Source of the DNA: Rhizobium sp. Leaf262
GTDB lineage: Bacteria; Pseudomonadota; Alphaproteobacteria; Rhizobiales; Rhizobiaceae
Assembly: GCF_001422245.1 (NCBI RefSeq)
Contig: NZ_LMMM01000006.1
Coordinates: 118,903 to 182,902, forward strand
Length of the DNA stretch: 64,000 nt
Reading direction: 5' to 3'
How positions within the stretch are numbered: the first letter of the stretch is position 1; every line of letters begins with the position of its first letter. The notes below the pieces were generated by a model, which worked only from the letters and a program-made list of their open reading frames with translations, ran no database searches and was not told the DNA's origin. Made by a program: the position numbers and the translations under genes. Shown one piece after another: positions 35,093 to 43,504 of this stretch.

Positions 35093-36847
35093 CTACCAGA
35101 TTTTCACAATGATCGCCTGGCGACATGCCGTCGGCAACTCCAGCTCAATGGCGTCACCGATGTTTTTTCCGATGAGGCATACGGCGCGTGGGTCAGTCGT
35201 CCCAATGACGCCCTTGGTCGGATCGTTTTCGAGCCCACGAATCGTGTAGCGGACAAAGCGACCAGCGCCACCATCTGTAAAGCATAGCAGGATTGTGTCA
35301 CCCTCGACCACCTGTCGCTGCCCATTCTGGATAATCGCCGTCCCTCTATCGACGAGTGCCACGGGGTCAGAAACATTGGGCGAACGCTTGTTAGCAGCCA
35401 AGCTCAGGGTCAGCGTCTTCCTCTCCGACCGAGATGGAGGTTCGGCCACGGCGACAGTCTCCTCTGGCCACACAGCAATCGGAGCATCGCATACTTCATC
35501 CGTGCCACCTGTCGCCTCGACTTGCTTCAGTCCCTTCTTTGCGTCATCTTCCAAAGCGCGCTGCAACTCCTGAAGAAAAAGCTCTTCCACCGCGTCTTGC
35601 TCAGAAGAGGCGGCGCGCAACTCGACAGGTGCGCCATCCTTTTTGATTATAGTCGAGGAATCGTTGTCTGCGAGCCGGAGGATAGCTGCCGCCAAGTCTG
35701 GATCAGTTTCCTCCTCAATAAGCTGCGGCTTCGGCTTTCTCGTCGGTTGAGGCTTACCCGATCCCTTTGTGACGCCGTCAGCAGAGCCGTTGAGCATCTG
35801 CCACCGTCGTGACATCTCGGCGACCTCCGCCTGTTTCCCAGGCCTTGCCCGAACGAGTGCCATGTCGACTTTTGACAATATGTCCAGCGGCTTGATCCGT
35901 GGTTTGGTGGTATTAGAAATTAGCGCGCTCATTTCCTCAGCGATTTTGCGCACAGTATCGCCCTGTGAGACATGCATTTGCGTCTTCTCTTCCAGAGCAG
36001 CGTAATAGTCGTTGAATTCCTCTCTCTTTTGTTCCTCCCGCTGCTTCCGTTGCGCGGCCACGTCAACCTGAATGGCTGTGAGGTGCTCGTTCAAAGTGTG
36101 TGGTGCCGGCAGACCGTAGCGTAAATCAAATCCGGCATTGGCAAGGGTCCGCACCTTGCTATGCCGCGTCTGCCAGTAGACGGTGTAGAGGGGACGCATC
36201 TCACCATGGTTCTGAAGGGCTGTGAGGACTTGGCTCTCGAACGTTGCTAGTCCAGCTTGAAGTTCTTGCAGCCGGCCCCGATACCAGATCTCGGTCTGGG
36301 CCTGCTTTGTTTCCACTTCTGCGATCTTTGCGTCGATCAACTTGCAGAGGTTATCATTGCCACGCTCGCGCCGGCGCCGGGCGTAGAGGCTGGACAAGAA
36401 AGTCTCCACTTTCTCGTAGACCTGCCGGCGACGCAGCTCCAAGCGCACGATCGCTGTGCTGATCCGGCGCTCTTCCTCTTCCAGTGTTTTGAGATGAGCG
36501 ATATCGCAGCGACCGAGAAAGTCCCAGTAGAGCGCATCCAATGCGTCGGCTAGGTCGTCCGGCGGCTCGACGACCACCTCCTGCGGCAAAGAGGACTGCA
36601 TCGAAAACAACGCTTCGACGACCCACTGGCCCAGGACCTCGCCTTCGTCATTGATGCAGACAGCGATCACCGCGCGACTCCGATCAAACTCGGTTTCCAT
36701 CTCGACTTCCGCAACCGACAGCCAGCCAGAGCGATTGAACATCGCCGGCACTACCCAAGCGGGACCGATATGGCTATCGAGCGAGAAGTGCAATTCGACT
36801 GGATAGACCCCAAATTCTCGTGATCGTAACCCCGCCCAGCTGCCCAT
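35093..36847 (-). CDS. Coiled-coil protein with GreA/GreB-like C-terminal domain
   Basis: This 584-residue protein has three parts. Residues 1-115 are a globular N-terminal region with no recognised motif. About 118-310 is a charged helical region rich in Glu, Arg and Gln, likely coiled coil. A low-complexity linker (about 350-390, PTRKPKPQLIEEETD) follows. The last 90 residues read like the C-terminal FKBP-like domain of transcript-cleavage factors GreA/GreB: TAIIQNGQRQVVEGD, then YTIRGLENDPTKGVIG, PRAVCLIGKNIGDAIELELP. There is no GreA N-terminal acidic hairpin of normal form, though the helical region could play a similar part. The gene starts 3 bp after the SNF2 stop, so the two are coupled. 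I do not know a named family for the full-length protein. Confidence 0.75.
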   Translation of the reverse strand: MGSWAGLRSREFGVYPVELHFSLDSHIGPAWVVPAMFNRSGWLSVAEVEMETEFDRSRAVIAVCINDEGEVLGQWVVEALFSMQSSLPQEVVVEPPDDLADALDALYWDFLGRCDIAHLKTLEEEERRISTAIVRLELRRRQVYEKVETFLSSLYARRRRERGNDNLCKLIDAKIAEVETKQAQTEIWYRGRLQELQAGLATFESQVLTALQNHGEMRPLYTVYWQTRHSKVRTLANAGFDLRYGLPAPHTLNEHLTAIQVDVAAQRKQREEQKREEFNDYYAALEEKTQMHVSQGDTVRKIAEEMSALISNTTKPRIKPLDILSKVDMALVRARPGKQAEVAEMSRRWQMLNGSADGVTKGSGKPQPTRKPKPQLIEEETDPDLAAAILRLADNDSSTIIKKDGAPVELRAASSEQDAVEELFLQELQRALEDDAKKGLKQVEATGGTDEVCDAPIAVWPEETVAVAEPPSRSERKTLTLSLAANKRSPNVSDPVALVDRGTAIIQNGQRQVVEGDTILLCFTDGGAGRFVRYTIRGLENDPTKGVIGTTDPRAVCLIGKNIGDAIELELPTACRQAIIVKIW

Positions 36848-36850
36848 CGC

Positions 36851-39718
36851 TTACTCGACGGACCAGCGTATTAAGAATAAAGGCTTTAACTCCGGCCTTC
36901 GGTCGAGGGCCGCTGCGAACTCGTCCAGCATGTCATTGACCTGCTTACGGATTTGCTTGCGACGTTCATGTTTAGAGAACTTTAGATCGTCAATCTCGCC
37001 CTCGAGGGTCTTGATCTTGCGACCGAGCGACAGCTTTTCCTCCATCGAAATGTCAGGTGACCGGCGATCGCGACGAAGCTGCTTGGCGTTGTCCTCAAGC
37101 TCGTCAATCTGGGCATCGATTTCGACTTCTATATCTCGTGCATAGTTGTCCAAGCGCTGTTCTTCCTCCTCGAGCCACTGGAAGTTCTGCTTCTTCACCG
37201 TATCGGCGAAACTGGAGAAGAGCTGCTCCTCGATCTTGTCCAGTAGATCGAGGCTACTCGGCATCCCCACGACGCCATCGTTGATCGCAGGAGCCATCAG
37301 CAACCGCTTTGCGGTCTCGGTCGAAACTTGCAATCCGTCATTGGTAATGCAGGATATAAGTAGATCTTCTCTGACCTTGTGCTCGGTCCGGACGGCGGCC
37401 TTTGCAACGCGCAGGAAGCCGCTCTTGCCCCGCAAAGCAGCGACATCCGCGAGCTGTCCATCAAATGGAAATGCCGCTGGGGTGAAACGCAAGGAGCTTG
37501 CCTCGGTGCCGTAATCGCGCTCCGAGGCCCGTTTGGCTGTCTCCAGGGCAAGGTTCTCATCGGTGAGCCGAAAGAATTGCCAGTCCTTCTCTGCGGCCTC
37601 CTGCCAATGAGGCGTGTAGACATGTTCTCCCTGCCGGAAGGCATGGGATCCTTCAACGTCAAACTCTGCATCCGGAAACTCGGCGCGGGCCAGTATCAGG
37701 AGACGACGAGAGAAGTCGTTTAGGGCATGTGCAAGGTTAGCTTTACGGGTGTTCAGGCGGGAGACGACGTCGGTGTCGAACTGCTCCAGAACCTTGGCCC
37801 GGGCAGCCTCAACTTCAGCGGAGATCGTGTCCTGCAACTCTTCCTTGAGGGCATCAAAGCTCGCCTCTATTTCTTCGGGTGAGCGAGACCTCTGAATGAT
37901 GTCTAAAACGCGCTTCTCGAAGTCGACACCACGCTCGATCGAGCCGAGAACCTCGTCGCTTGAGCCGAACACCCCTTCGAAAAGCTTGAACTTCAGTGCC
38001 AGTAATTCGTGAATGCGCTTCTCGGCGTGGTTCTTAAGGTTCAACATATTGACGACTGTCACGTCGATCTTTTGACCATATCGGTGACAACGACCGATGC
38101 GTTGTTCAACACGCTGCGGGTTCCAGGGAAGATCGAAATTGATTACGAGGGAGCAGAACTGAAGGTTGATACCCTCTGCACCGCTTTCTGTCGCTATCAG
38201 GATTGTTTTGTCGTCCCTCTTAAATGCTTCGACGACCGCCGCCTTCATATCGGCCGTCTTGGAGCCGGAGACACGGTCACTGCCAGCGTGTCGCTCTTTC
38301 CATTCCTTGTAGATATGCTGACTCGAGGGATCGTTGTTGGAACCATTTAGCAGAACGATCTCGCCGGCATAGCCTCGACTGGAGAGGAGCTCTGAGAGAT
38401 AGGTCTGTGTCCGCACGCTTTCTGTGAAGATCACTGCTTTACGCGCACCGCCCTTACTTTCGATAGCATCCAGCACGTCCGGTAGGCGGTCAACCAGTTT
38501 CTCCCCCTTCGCATTTGCGCCAATCGATCGCGCCAGGGCCAGAAAACCGCGCAACTCTTGGATCTCAGCTGCCAGCTTCTTGGGATCGACGGGTTCGCCA
38601 GAGAGCGCTTCCTCATCTATTTGATCAGCCATTTCCTCGGCAAGCTCATCAATTAGCTCAATATCATCAGTGATGGACGTGTCGATGGTCGTTTGCTTCG
38701 TCTCCAGGCGATCTATCAGAGTCTCAAGATACTTGATGACGGCATAGGTCGAAGAACCGAGAATCTTGCGGATCTGAAGGATGACAAGCTGGTTCGCCCT
38801 GTCACCATAGGAAACGGTCCCTTTGCGTTGCAGAAAGCTCGAAATTGAATCGTAGAGTTTCACTTCGATGTCTGGTGGATCGAAGTTAAAGACGGTCGCA
38901 TTACGCTTGGTGAAGTTAATATGGCCCGCTTCCTGGACTTGGCGACGGAGGGTGCGATGGCAAATCGGCTTAAGTCTGTCTTTTAAGGCTTCCGCGGACG
39001 CACGGCTCGCGCCTGCACCCATGTATTGCCGTTTGAACGCGGCCTCTCCGCCAAAATGGGTTTCGTCGATTATCGAGACGATCCCGAATAGCTCGAGCAG
39101 CGAGTTCTGTAGTGGAGTCGCCGTGAGGAGCACCTTGATCGGGTCGGCGAGAGCACGTCTTAGATCCTTCGCTCTTTGCGACCCGTTCTTCTTGTAAACG
39201 TTCCGGAGGCGATGAGCCTCATCGAAGACAACCAGATCCCACTTCGTCCGTTGCAGCTCATCCTTCTGTCGGGCAGCGAACTCGTAGGACGAAATGACCA
39301 CGCCGCTGGCCTTGTCGAAGGGATCACGAATACCAGCTTTTTTCATCTCGCGGTGTTTGCCCGCTTCCATGATCGTGCTTTTCAGGCCGAACTTCTCAAT
39401 GAGCTCCTGCTCCCACTGCTTGCGGAGGGACGCTGGCACGATCAGCAGAATCTTGCGTTTCTGCTCGGCCCACTTCTGCGCCATGACAAGGCCGGCTTCG
39501 ATGGTCTTTCCCAATCCGACTTCGTCGGCGAGCAGCACGCCTTTGTTGAGCGGAGACTTGAGGGCGAACAGCGACGCTTCAACCTGGTGGGGGTTCATAT
39601 CCACCCGGGCAGCGCTCAAGGAACGAGTGAATGAATCCTCGTCCAGGCTCTCCAGCAGGAGAGAGTGAGCGAAAAAGTGCCCTTGAATGGGTTGATACAT
39701 GGGCGCGTCACTTGTCAT
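36851..39718 (-). CDS. SNF2-family helicase, RapA/HepA-like
   Basis: This protein of about 955 residues has a SNF2 ATPase core. Walker A is ADEVGLGKTIEAG, motif Ia is LLIVPASLRKQWEQEL, the DEAH box is LVVFDEAHRLRN, motif III is LLTATPLQN, and motifs V-VI are ATESGAEGINLQFC and NPQRVEQRIGRCHRYGQ. The C-terminal third is a long acidic/basic coiled coil ending FLIRWSVE. The overall pattern is that of RapA/HepA and of DrmD-like helicases in defence loci. I prefer the ATG at 39718 (MTSDAPMYQP); an in-frame start 12 codons upstream is possible. It is first in the operon, transcribed away from the DUF429 gene. Confidence 0.9.
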   Translation of the reverse strand: MTSDAPMYQPIQGHFFAHSLLLESLDEDSFTRSLSAARVDMNPHQVEASLFALKSPLNKGVLLADEVGLGKTIEAGLVMAQKWAEQKRKILLIVPASLRKQWEQELIEKFGLKSTIMEAGKHREMKKAGIRDPFDKASGVVISSYEFAARQKDELQRTKWDLVVFDEAHRLRNVYKKNGSQRAKDLRRALADPIKVLLTATPLQNSLLELFGIVSIIDETHFGGEAAFKRQYMGAGASRASAEALKDRLKPICHRTLRRQVQEAGHINFTKRNATVFNFDPPDIEVKLYDSISSFLQRKGTVSYGDRANQLVILQIRKILGSSTYAVIKYLETLIDRLETKQTTIDTSITDDIELIDELAEEMADQIDEEALSGEPVDPKKLAAEIQELRGFLALARSIGANAKGEKLVDRLPDVLDAIESKGGARKAVIFTESVRTQTYLSELLSSRGYAGEIVLLNGSNNDPSSQHIYKEWKERHAGSDRVSGSKTADMKAAVVEAFKRDDKTILIATESGAEGINLQFCSLVINFDLPWNPQRVEQRIGRCHRYGQKIDVTVVNMLNLKNHAEKRIHELLALKFKLFEGVFGSSDEVLGSIERGVDFEKRVLDIIQRSRSPEEIEASFDALKEELQDTISAEVEAARAKVLEQFDTDVVSRLNTRKANLAHALNDFSRRLLILARAEFPDAEFDVEGSHAFRQGEHVYTPHWQEAAEKDWQFFRLTDENLALETAKRASERDYGTEASSLRFTPAAFPFDGQLADVAALRGKSGFLRVAKAAVRTEHKVREDLLISCITNDGLQVSTETAKRLLMAPAINDGVVGMPSSLDLLDKIEEQLFSSFADTVKKQNFQWLEEEEQRLDNYARDIEVEIDAQIDELEDNAKQLRRDRRSPDISMEEKLSLGRKIKTLEGEIDDLKFSKHERRKQIRKQVNDMLDEFAAALDRRPELKPLFLIRWSVE

Positions 39719-39996
39719 ACGGTGAGTAACTCCAGATCGATTCTCGCTATACATTCGCCTATTAGGATTAAATCGATGAGCCTATACAAGCACTTTATCT
39801 GGGCTTGGCACTGTTTCAAGCACTAAAGAGTTTCTAGTTGCTGACGACTATGCAGCCATGAAGAAACGTTTCAGTGAAGCTGTCGGCTGGGCTATAAGGT
39901 CCTAAAGAGATCTGCCAGTGCATTTCGCGTCTTCACATAGAAAGGTCCGCGAACTCGTTCGACCCGGCGGAACTTGCTCAGAAAAGGCCACGACAT

Positions 39997-40764
39997 ATGA
40001 TCGACCCGAACAATACAGCGCTTCTCGGCATCGATGTGGGCTTCTCGAAATCCAGGCCGACCACTGGTATCGCTTGGAGCAAGAACGGCGAGTTTGGAGC
40101 AGCCAAGACCCACGCGGACTGGGAACGTCGTAGTCAGCACATCCCAACGTCTACGAAATTCTCGGTGATAGCCATCGACGGGCCGCTCGTCCCTGTCGGT
40201 TCCGATGACAGCTTAGACCGATTGTGCGAACGCCTGTTCATTCGCGGCGCATTCCAGACTCGATGTAAGCCGGGCCTGAGCAATCATGGTTACGGCAAGG
40301 ATCTGCGTCGAGCTGCTGCGGAAACTGCAAATCAAGTGCTCCATCTGGCAGAACACATTGCAGGCGCATCGAGGGCGATCCGGCAGGACACCCTCATGAT
40401 TGAAGCATTTCCAAACGCCTTTTTGGGGGTTCTGCTGCCAGAGGCACGGTTTGCCCTGCCGAAGGCAGGTAGACGCAAGAAATTCGATTGGCTGTATGAT
40501 CATGCCGTCGATAGCGGCGTTCTTTTAGACCTGTTTCAAAAGATAGGCTGGCATAATCCTCAGCTGGTGACCGCAGTTCTTGGCGAGCGCGACCACGAAA
40601 AGCGGGCTGCATGGATCTGCTTACTCACTGCGGGATGCGCCGCAACTGGAGAAGCTGATGTCGTGGGCGACGATATAGGCGGTTGGTTTTGGCTGCCACC
40701 CCACGATCAATGGGCAGGATGGGCGCGGGAAGCGCTTGAGAAGAACAAGTTGGCTTTGGCGTAG
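39997..40764 (+). CDS. DUF429 protein (predicted RNase H-like fold)
   Basis: This 255-residue protein has the DUF429 opening LLGIDVGFSKSRPTTGIAW, where the Asp of GIDVG is the first acidic position of an RNase H-like fold. SVIAIDGPLVP follows with the second Asp, then HLAEHIAG...DTLMIEAFPNAFLG with the conserved Glu. The C-terminus carries AAWICLLTAGCAATGEADVVG with a Glu/Asp pair. Enzyme activity is predicted only from the fold. It is divergent from the SNF2 operon by about 280 bp and ends just before a repeat (40767-40802) that also follows the resolvase gene. Confidence 0.7.
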   Translation: MIDPNNTALLGIDVGFSKSRPTTGIAWSKNGEFGAAKTHADWERRSQHIPTSTKFSVIAIDGPLVPVGSDDSLDRLCERLFIRGAFQTRCKPGLSNHGYGKDLRRAAAETANQVLHLAEHIAGASRAIRQDTLMIEAFPNAFLGVLLPEARFALPKAGRRKKFDWLYDHAVDSGVLLDLFQKIGWHNPQLVTAVLGERDHEKRAAWICLLTAGCAATGEADVVGDDIGGWFWLPPHDQWAGWAREALEKNKLALA

Positions 40765-40766
40765 CG

Positions 40767-40802
40767 CTCTTTGACTCAGGGAAGCTTGCTGGCTGGCTTG
40801 GT
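40767..40802. repeat. 36-bp direct repeat, copy 1
   Basis: CTCTTTGACTCAG followed by a variable spacer and GCTGGCTGGCTTGGT matches 42172-42207 at 32 of 36 positions. Weaker similarity continues for perhaps 60 bp downstream in both copies. Copy 1 lies 2 bp after the DUF429 stop. Copy 2 spans the resolvase stop. Confidence 0.7.
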
Positions 40803-40959
40803 GCAGCTGGACGTCGCCTTGTCGCTCTGGATATGCCGCGCGCCAGTGAGTCTCTATCACTGAAAGGTCATAGGTGATTTGGCCAATAGACAACTGCTTA
40901 GCATTCCAATCTTGACGGAAACGCCCGTCTGAAGGCTGCCAGATCGTTGTTGATTTCCA

Positions 40960-41373
40960 TCAGAGATCCCGCACTGTTTCGGAGAGGTGTTGAAGCGCCA
41001 TTTCTGCACTTTTGCCCGACATATTTTTGTATAGTTCCAAAAGCGCTTCTGAACACTCTGAGTAACCTGATCTCGGCGCCTCACGTTCGAAAGCGCGCTC
41101 AATCTCTCGGTCAGCAGCAAAAAGATCGATGTTGGGGATGCGACCAAGAATGTTGAGAAGGCGAGCCTTATAGGCAAGATGCTCACCGGCGGGTTTCCCG
41201 CACTCTACCGTCCCACGCTTCAAGACAACGTATGGCACCATCGCGTTAGCATAAGCCGTGTCCAATGGACCGGCAATTGCTTGCGCGCTGCTCATCATGA
41301 GGCTAGCGATCATTACCGGTCGCAATAGGCTTTTGTCCTTCTTGATGGTGTAAAAATGTATCCAAAGCCGCAT
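40960..41373 (-). CDS. Small exported protein of unknown function
   Basis: This is a 137-residue protein. The N-terminus has basic residues (KKDKSLLRP) followed by a hydrophobic stretch VMIASLMMSSAQAIA-G, a Sec signal peptide cut after about residue 34. The mature part is mostly helical with two Cys (in TVECGK and GYSECSE) that could form a disulfide. There is no family I recognise. It lies alone on the minus strand between the DUF429 and resolvase genes, inside the repeat-bounded segment. Confidence 0.55.
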   Translation of the reverse strand: MRLWIHFYTIKKDKSLLRPVMIASLMMSSAQAIAGPLDTAYANAMVPYVVLKRGTVECGKPAGEHLAYKARLLNILGRIPNIDLFAADREIERAFEREAPRSGYSECSEALLELYKNMSGKSAEMALQHLSETVRDL

Positions 41374-41597
41374 AGAGCCCCCCGGTGAATTTCGTCTTGA
41401 AGAACCGCACGAAAGGGAAGGGTTCCGTCATAACGAACCGACGATGTGGCGTGCTAAGTTAACGTGCTGGAATCCTTCGGAGCCGCTTATTCGGTCAACA
41501 GAAAAGCCACGCTGCACAAAAAGGTTCCTTTTAATCAATGGCTTGGTGCGTAAGATGCGTGGATTAATGCACCAGTAAATTCAGGCGACAGATCGAG

Positions 41598-42179
41598 ATG
41601 AGCACTTTTGGATATGCCCGCGTCAGCACTTTAGAGCAGAGCCTCGATTTGCAAATGTCGGCGCTGACTGCGGCGGGATGCACCGATGTCCTTACCGGCG
41701 AAGGATATTCCGGCGCTGATTTCACGAGACCCGGTCTGACACGCTTGCTTCGAAAGCTCCGTCGCGGAGATACCATCGTCGTCTGGCGCCTCGACCGTTT
41801 AGGGCGGTCGCTCTTCGAACTGTTGAAACTCATCCGCAATCTCAATGAACGCGGTGTCGAGTTCCGGTCGTTGAGCGAGAGCTTGGACACGAGCACACCC
41901 GGGGGTCGGCTTCTCCTGCATGTTCTTGCGAGCATGGCGGAATTTGAGAGATCGCTGATCAGCGAAAGAACGAAGGCCGGAATGGCTGCCGCTCGGTCAC
42001 GCGGTAGCCAGATTGGTCGCCGTCCTGCAATGACCGGTGCTCAGCGCCAGGATGCACGACAGGCTCTTGCCAGCGGCTCCGCTACCGTCGAAGCCATCGC
42101 TAAAAAGCACGGCATCCATCCCCGCACATTGCTTCGAACGCTCAAAGTCGACGCTCAGTGTCTGGACGGCTCTCTTTGA
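41598..42179 (+). CDS. Serine recombinase (resolvase/invertase)
   Basis: This 193-residue small serine recombinase has the catalytic Ser in YARVSTLEQSLDLQ (residue 10) and the Arg motif VVWRLDRLGRS. It has the long E helix ASMAEFERSLISERTKAGM and a C-terminal Hin-like HTH (ATVEAIAKKHGIHPRTLLRTL). It looks complete. It could resolve cointegrates or invert DNA at sites not identified here; a 36-bp repeat overlaps its stop codon. No transposase accompanies it, so it may be the remnant of a Tn3-like or plasmid module. Confidence 0.9.
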   Translation: MSTFGYARVSTLEQSLDLQMSALTAAGCTDVLTGEGYSGADFTRPGLTRLLRKLRRGDTIVVWRLDRLGRSLFELLKLIRNLNERGVEFRSLSESLDTSTPGGRLLLHVLASMAEFERSLISERTKAGMAAARSRGSQIGRRPAMTGAQRQDARQALASGSATVEAIAKKHGIHPRTLLRTLKVDAQCLDGSL

Positions 42180-42207
42180 CTCAGAGATGGTCGCTGGCTG
42201 GCTTGGT
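42172..42207. repeat. 36-bp direct repeat, copy 2
   Basis: This is the second copy of the repeat at 40767-40802, with four mismatches. It starts inside the last codons of the resolvase gene, so this is probably the original location and copy 1 is a duplicated resolvase 3' flank (inference). Confidence 0.7.
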
Positions 42208-42373
42208 CGCTCCGAATGATCAATTGTGTCTTGTCGGATAAACGCTCACAGGGGAGTCTGTATAAGATGCGGGCAAATTATTGAAAACATTGGCTCTGAT
42301 TTCCGGAGGCGGTTTGATTTCACTTCGCTTGAATTTCGTTTTTCCATCCCGGAATGTGTTTTCAGTTTTCGAA

Positions 42374-42440
42374 TGTCACGCTGCCAGTTCTCTTACTTAT
42401 TATCTTAAAAAGAATAATAATAATATTTGGCAGCGTGACA
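42374..42440. repeat. 13-bp perfect inverted repeat around an AT-rich core
   Basis: TGTCACGCTGCCA (42374-42386) and TGGCAGCGTGACA (42428-42440) flank 41 bp that are almost all A/T and are themselves partly palindromic (TTATTAT...ATAATAA). Weaker inverted similarity extends outward to CCCGGAATGT and its counterpart near 42465-42475, giving arms of about 40 bp. It lies between the resolvase and the Cys-cluster gene. It could form a cruciform, or serve as a recombination site, replication site or small mobile element. Confidence 0.7.
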
Positions 42441-42451
42441 GCTCTGTTTTC

Positions 42452-43504
42452 TTACAAACATTCCCGGTTCGGGAAAATCTGTTCCGGAGGGTGAGGGAGC
42501 GTAGAGAACCCGGGCTTATCGTTTTTATTTCGTTTGTTGGCTCTGCACCGCTGCTGCCGCTCCCGATCATTGCGTCGTTTGTAATCCCCGGCGGGATCAG
42601 CCACTCCAGCTTGTGCAGAAGCTTTTTCCAGAATCAGCTCGCCCAACATTTTACATCCTTCCATCTGCGGGCATGACGCACACTCTGATGAAGATGGATC
42701 GAGTGTGTAGTGCATCCCGAAACATGTTGGCCAGCGGTGCGTTGAAATCGGGTGAACAGGAACAGTCGCATCGACGGGAATATGATTCAGGTCGCTTTCG
42801 ACAATCTCCATCGCCCGCTTGAATGTTCTTTCAGTGGTTATAGATTTAAACAACTCGGCAGGCACCTGCTGTCTTTCATACGTGAATGTCCGAATTGCAC
42901 TGTGAAGCGGCATATTCACCTCCTTCACATAGTTCAGAACGAAGCGCCTGAAGTCGTCTTGTGCAGGAATTTCCCGATAGTTTTCGAGAAGGTAGGATGG
43001 ATGGTCGACGGAAGCGAGAGTGCTGGGCAACTGTTCCTTCCATCGTGCAACGATAAACGCTGTCAGCCATGGAGTGGATTTATCATTACCATGCAACTGG
43101 TTCGGACGCGGGAAGGTCTTCCGCTTGTCACTTCGTTTGAGTGCGAAATCGAAAGCCGCCTCAATGTAGACAGGATAAGAAATGCCAAGTTCATCTGCGC
43201 GTTGGCGAGCCGCGACCAGTTGGCTTCTTTCGCGGGCATCATCTTTCATAGTGAGAACGTGGACGCCGCTCACTTTTTTAGCGCGCTCGACATCAACCTC
43301 CTTCGCAAATTTCCTACGGTAGATGTTCTGATAGGTTTTCATGAAAAGCCGGTTGGCTTCCTTTGGTGACATGAACCGGTAATCAAACCACTTGATGGCA
43401 GTCAGAGGTCGCTCGGCTTCGAGGACTTCAGTGGGGTGCTCCTGGATAGTTTTGATGAGAGATTCGACTCGGATCTGTTCTGGGGATTTTGATGTTTCAG
43501 GCAT
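42452..43504 (-). CDS. Unrecognised 350-residue protein with C-terminal Cys cluster
   Basis: I do not recognise this protein. The N-terminal 100 residues are basic and helical and include WFDYRFMSPKEANRLFMKTY. The middle has FPRPNQLHGNDKSTPWL and several aromatic/basic patches. Near residues 265-290 there is a Cys pattern CFG...CASCPQMEGC (C-x15-C-x2-C-x5-C), which could bind zinc or iron. The last 50 residues are very basic (KRRNDRERQQRCRANKRNKNDK), fitting a nucleic-acid-binding protein. It begins with ATG and has a small CCGCC/GGCGG hairpin over the leader. A plasmid or island replication/maintenance role is a guess from position. Confidence 0.55.
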   Translation of the reverse strand: MPETSKSPEQIRVESLIKTIQEHPTEVLEAERPLTAIKWFDYRFMSPKEANRLFMKTYQNIYRRKFAKEVDVERAKKVSGVHVLTMKDDARERSQLVAARQRADELGISYPVYIEAAFDFALKRSDKRKTFPRPNQLHGNDKSTPWLTAFIVARWKEQLPSTLASVDHPSYLLENYREIPAQDDFRRFVLNYVKEVNMPLHSAIRTFTYERQQVPAELFKSITTERTFKRAMEIVESDLNHIPVDATVPVHPISTHRWPTCFGMHYTLDPSSSECASCPQMEGCKMLGELILEKASAQAGVADPAGDYKRRNDRERQQRCRANKRNKNDKPGFSTLPHPPEQIFPNRECL

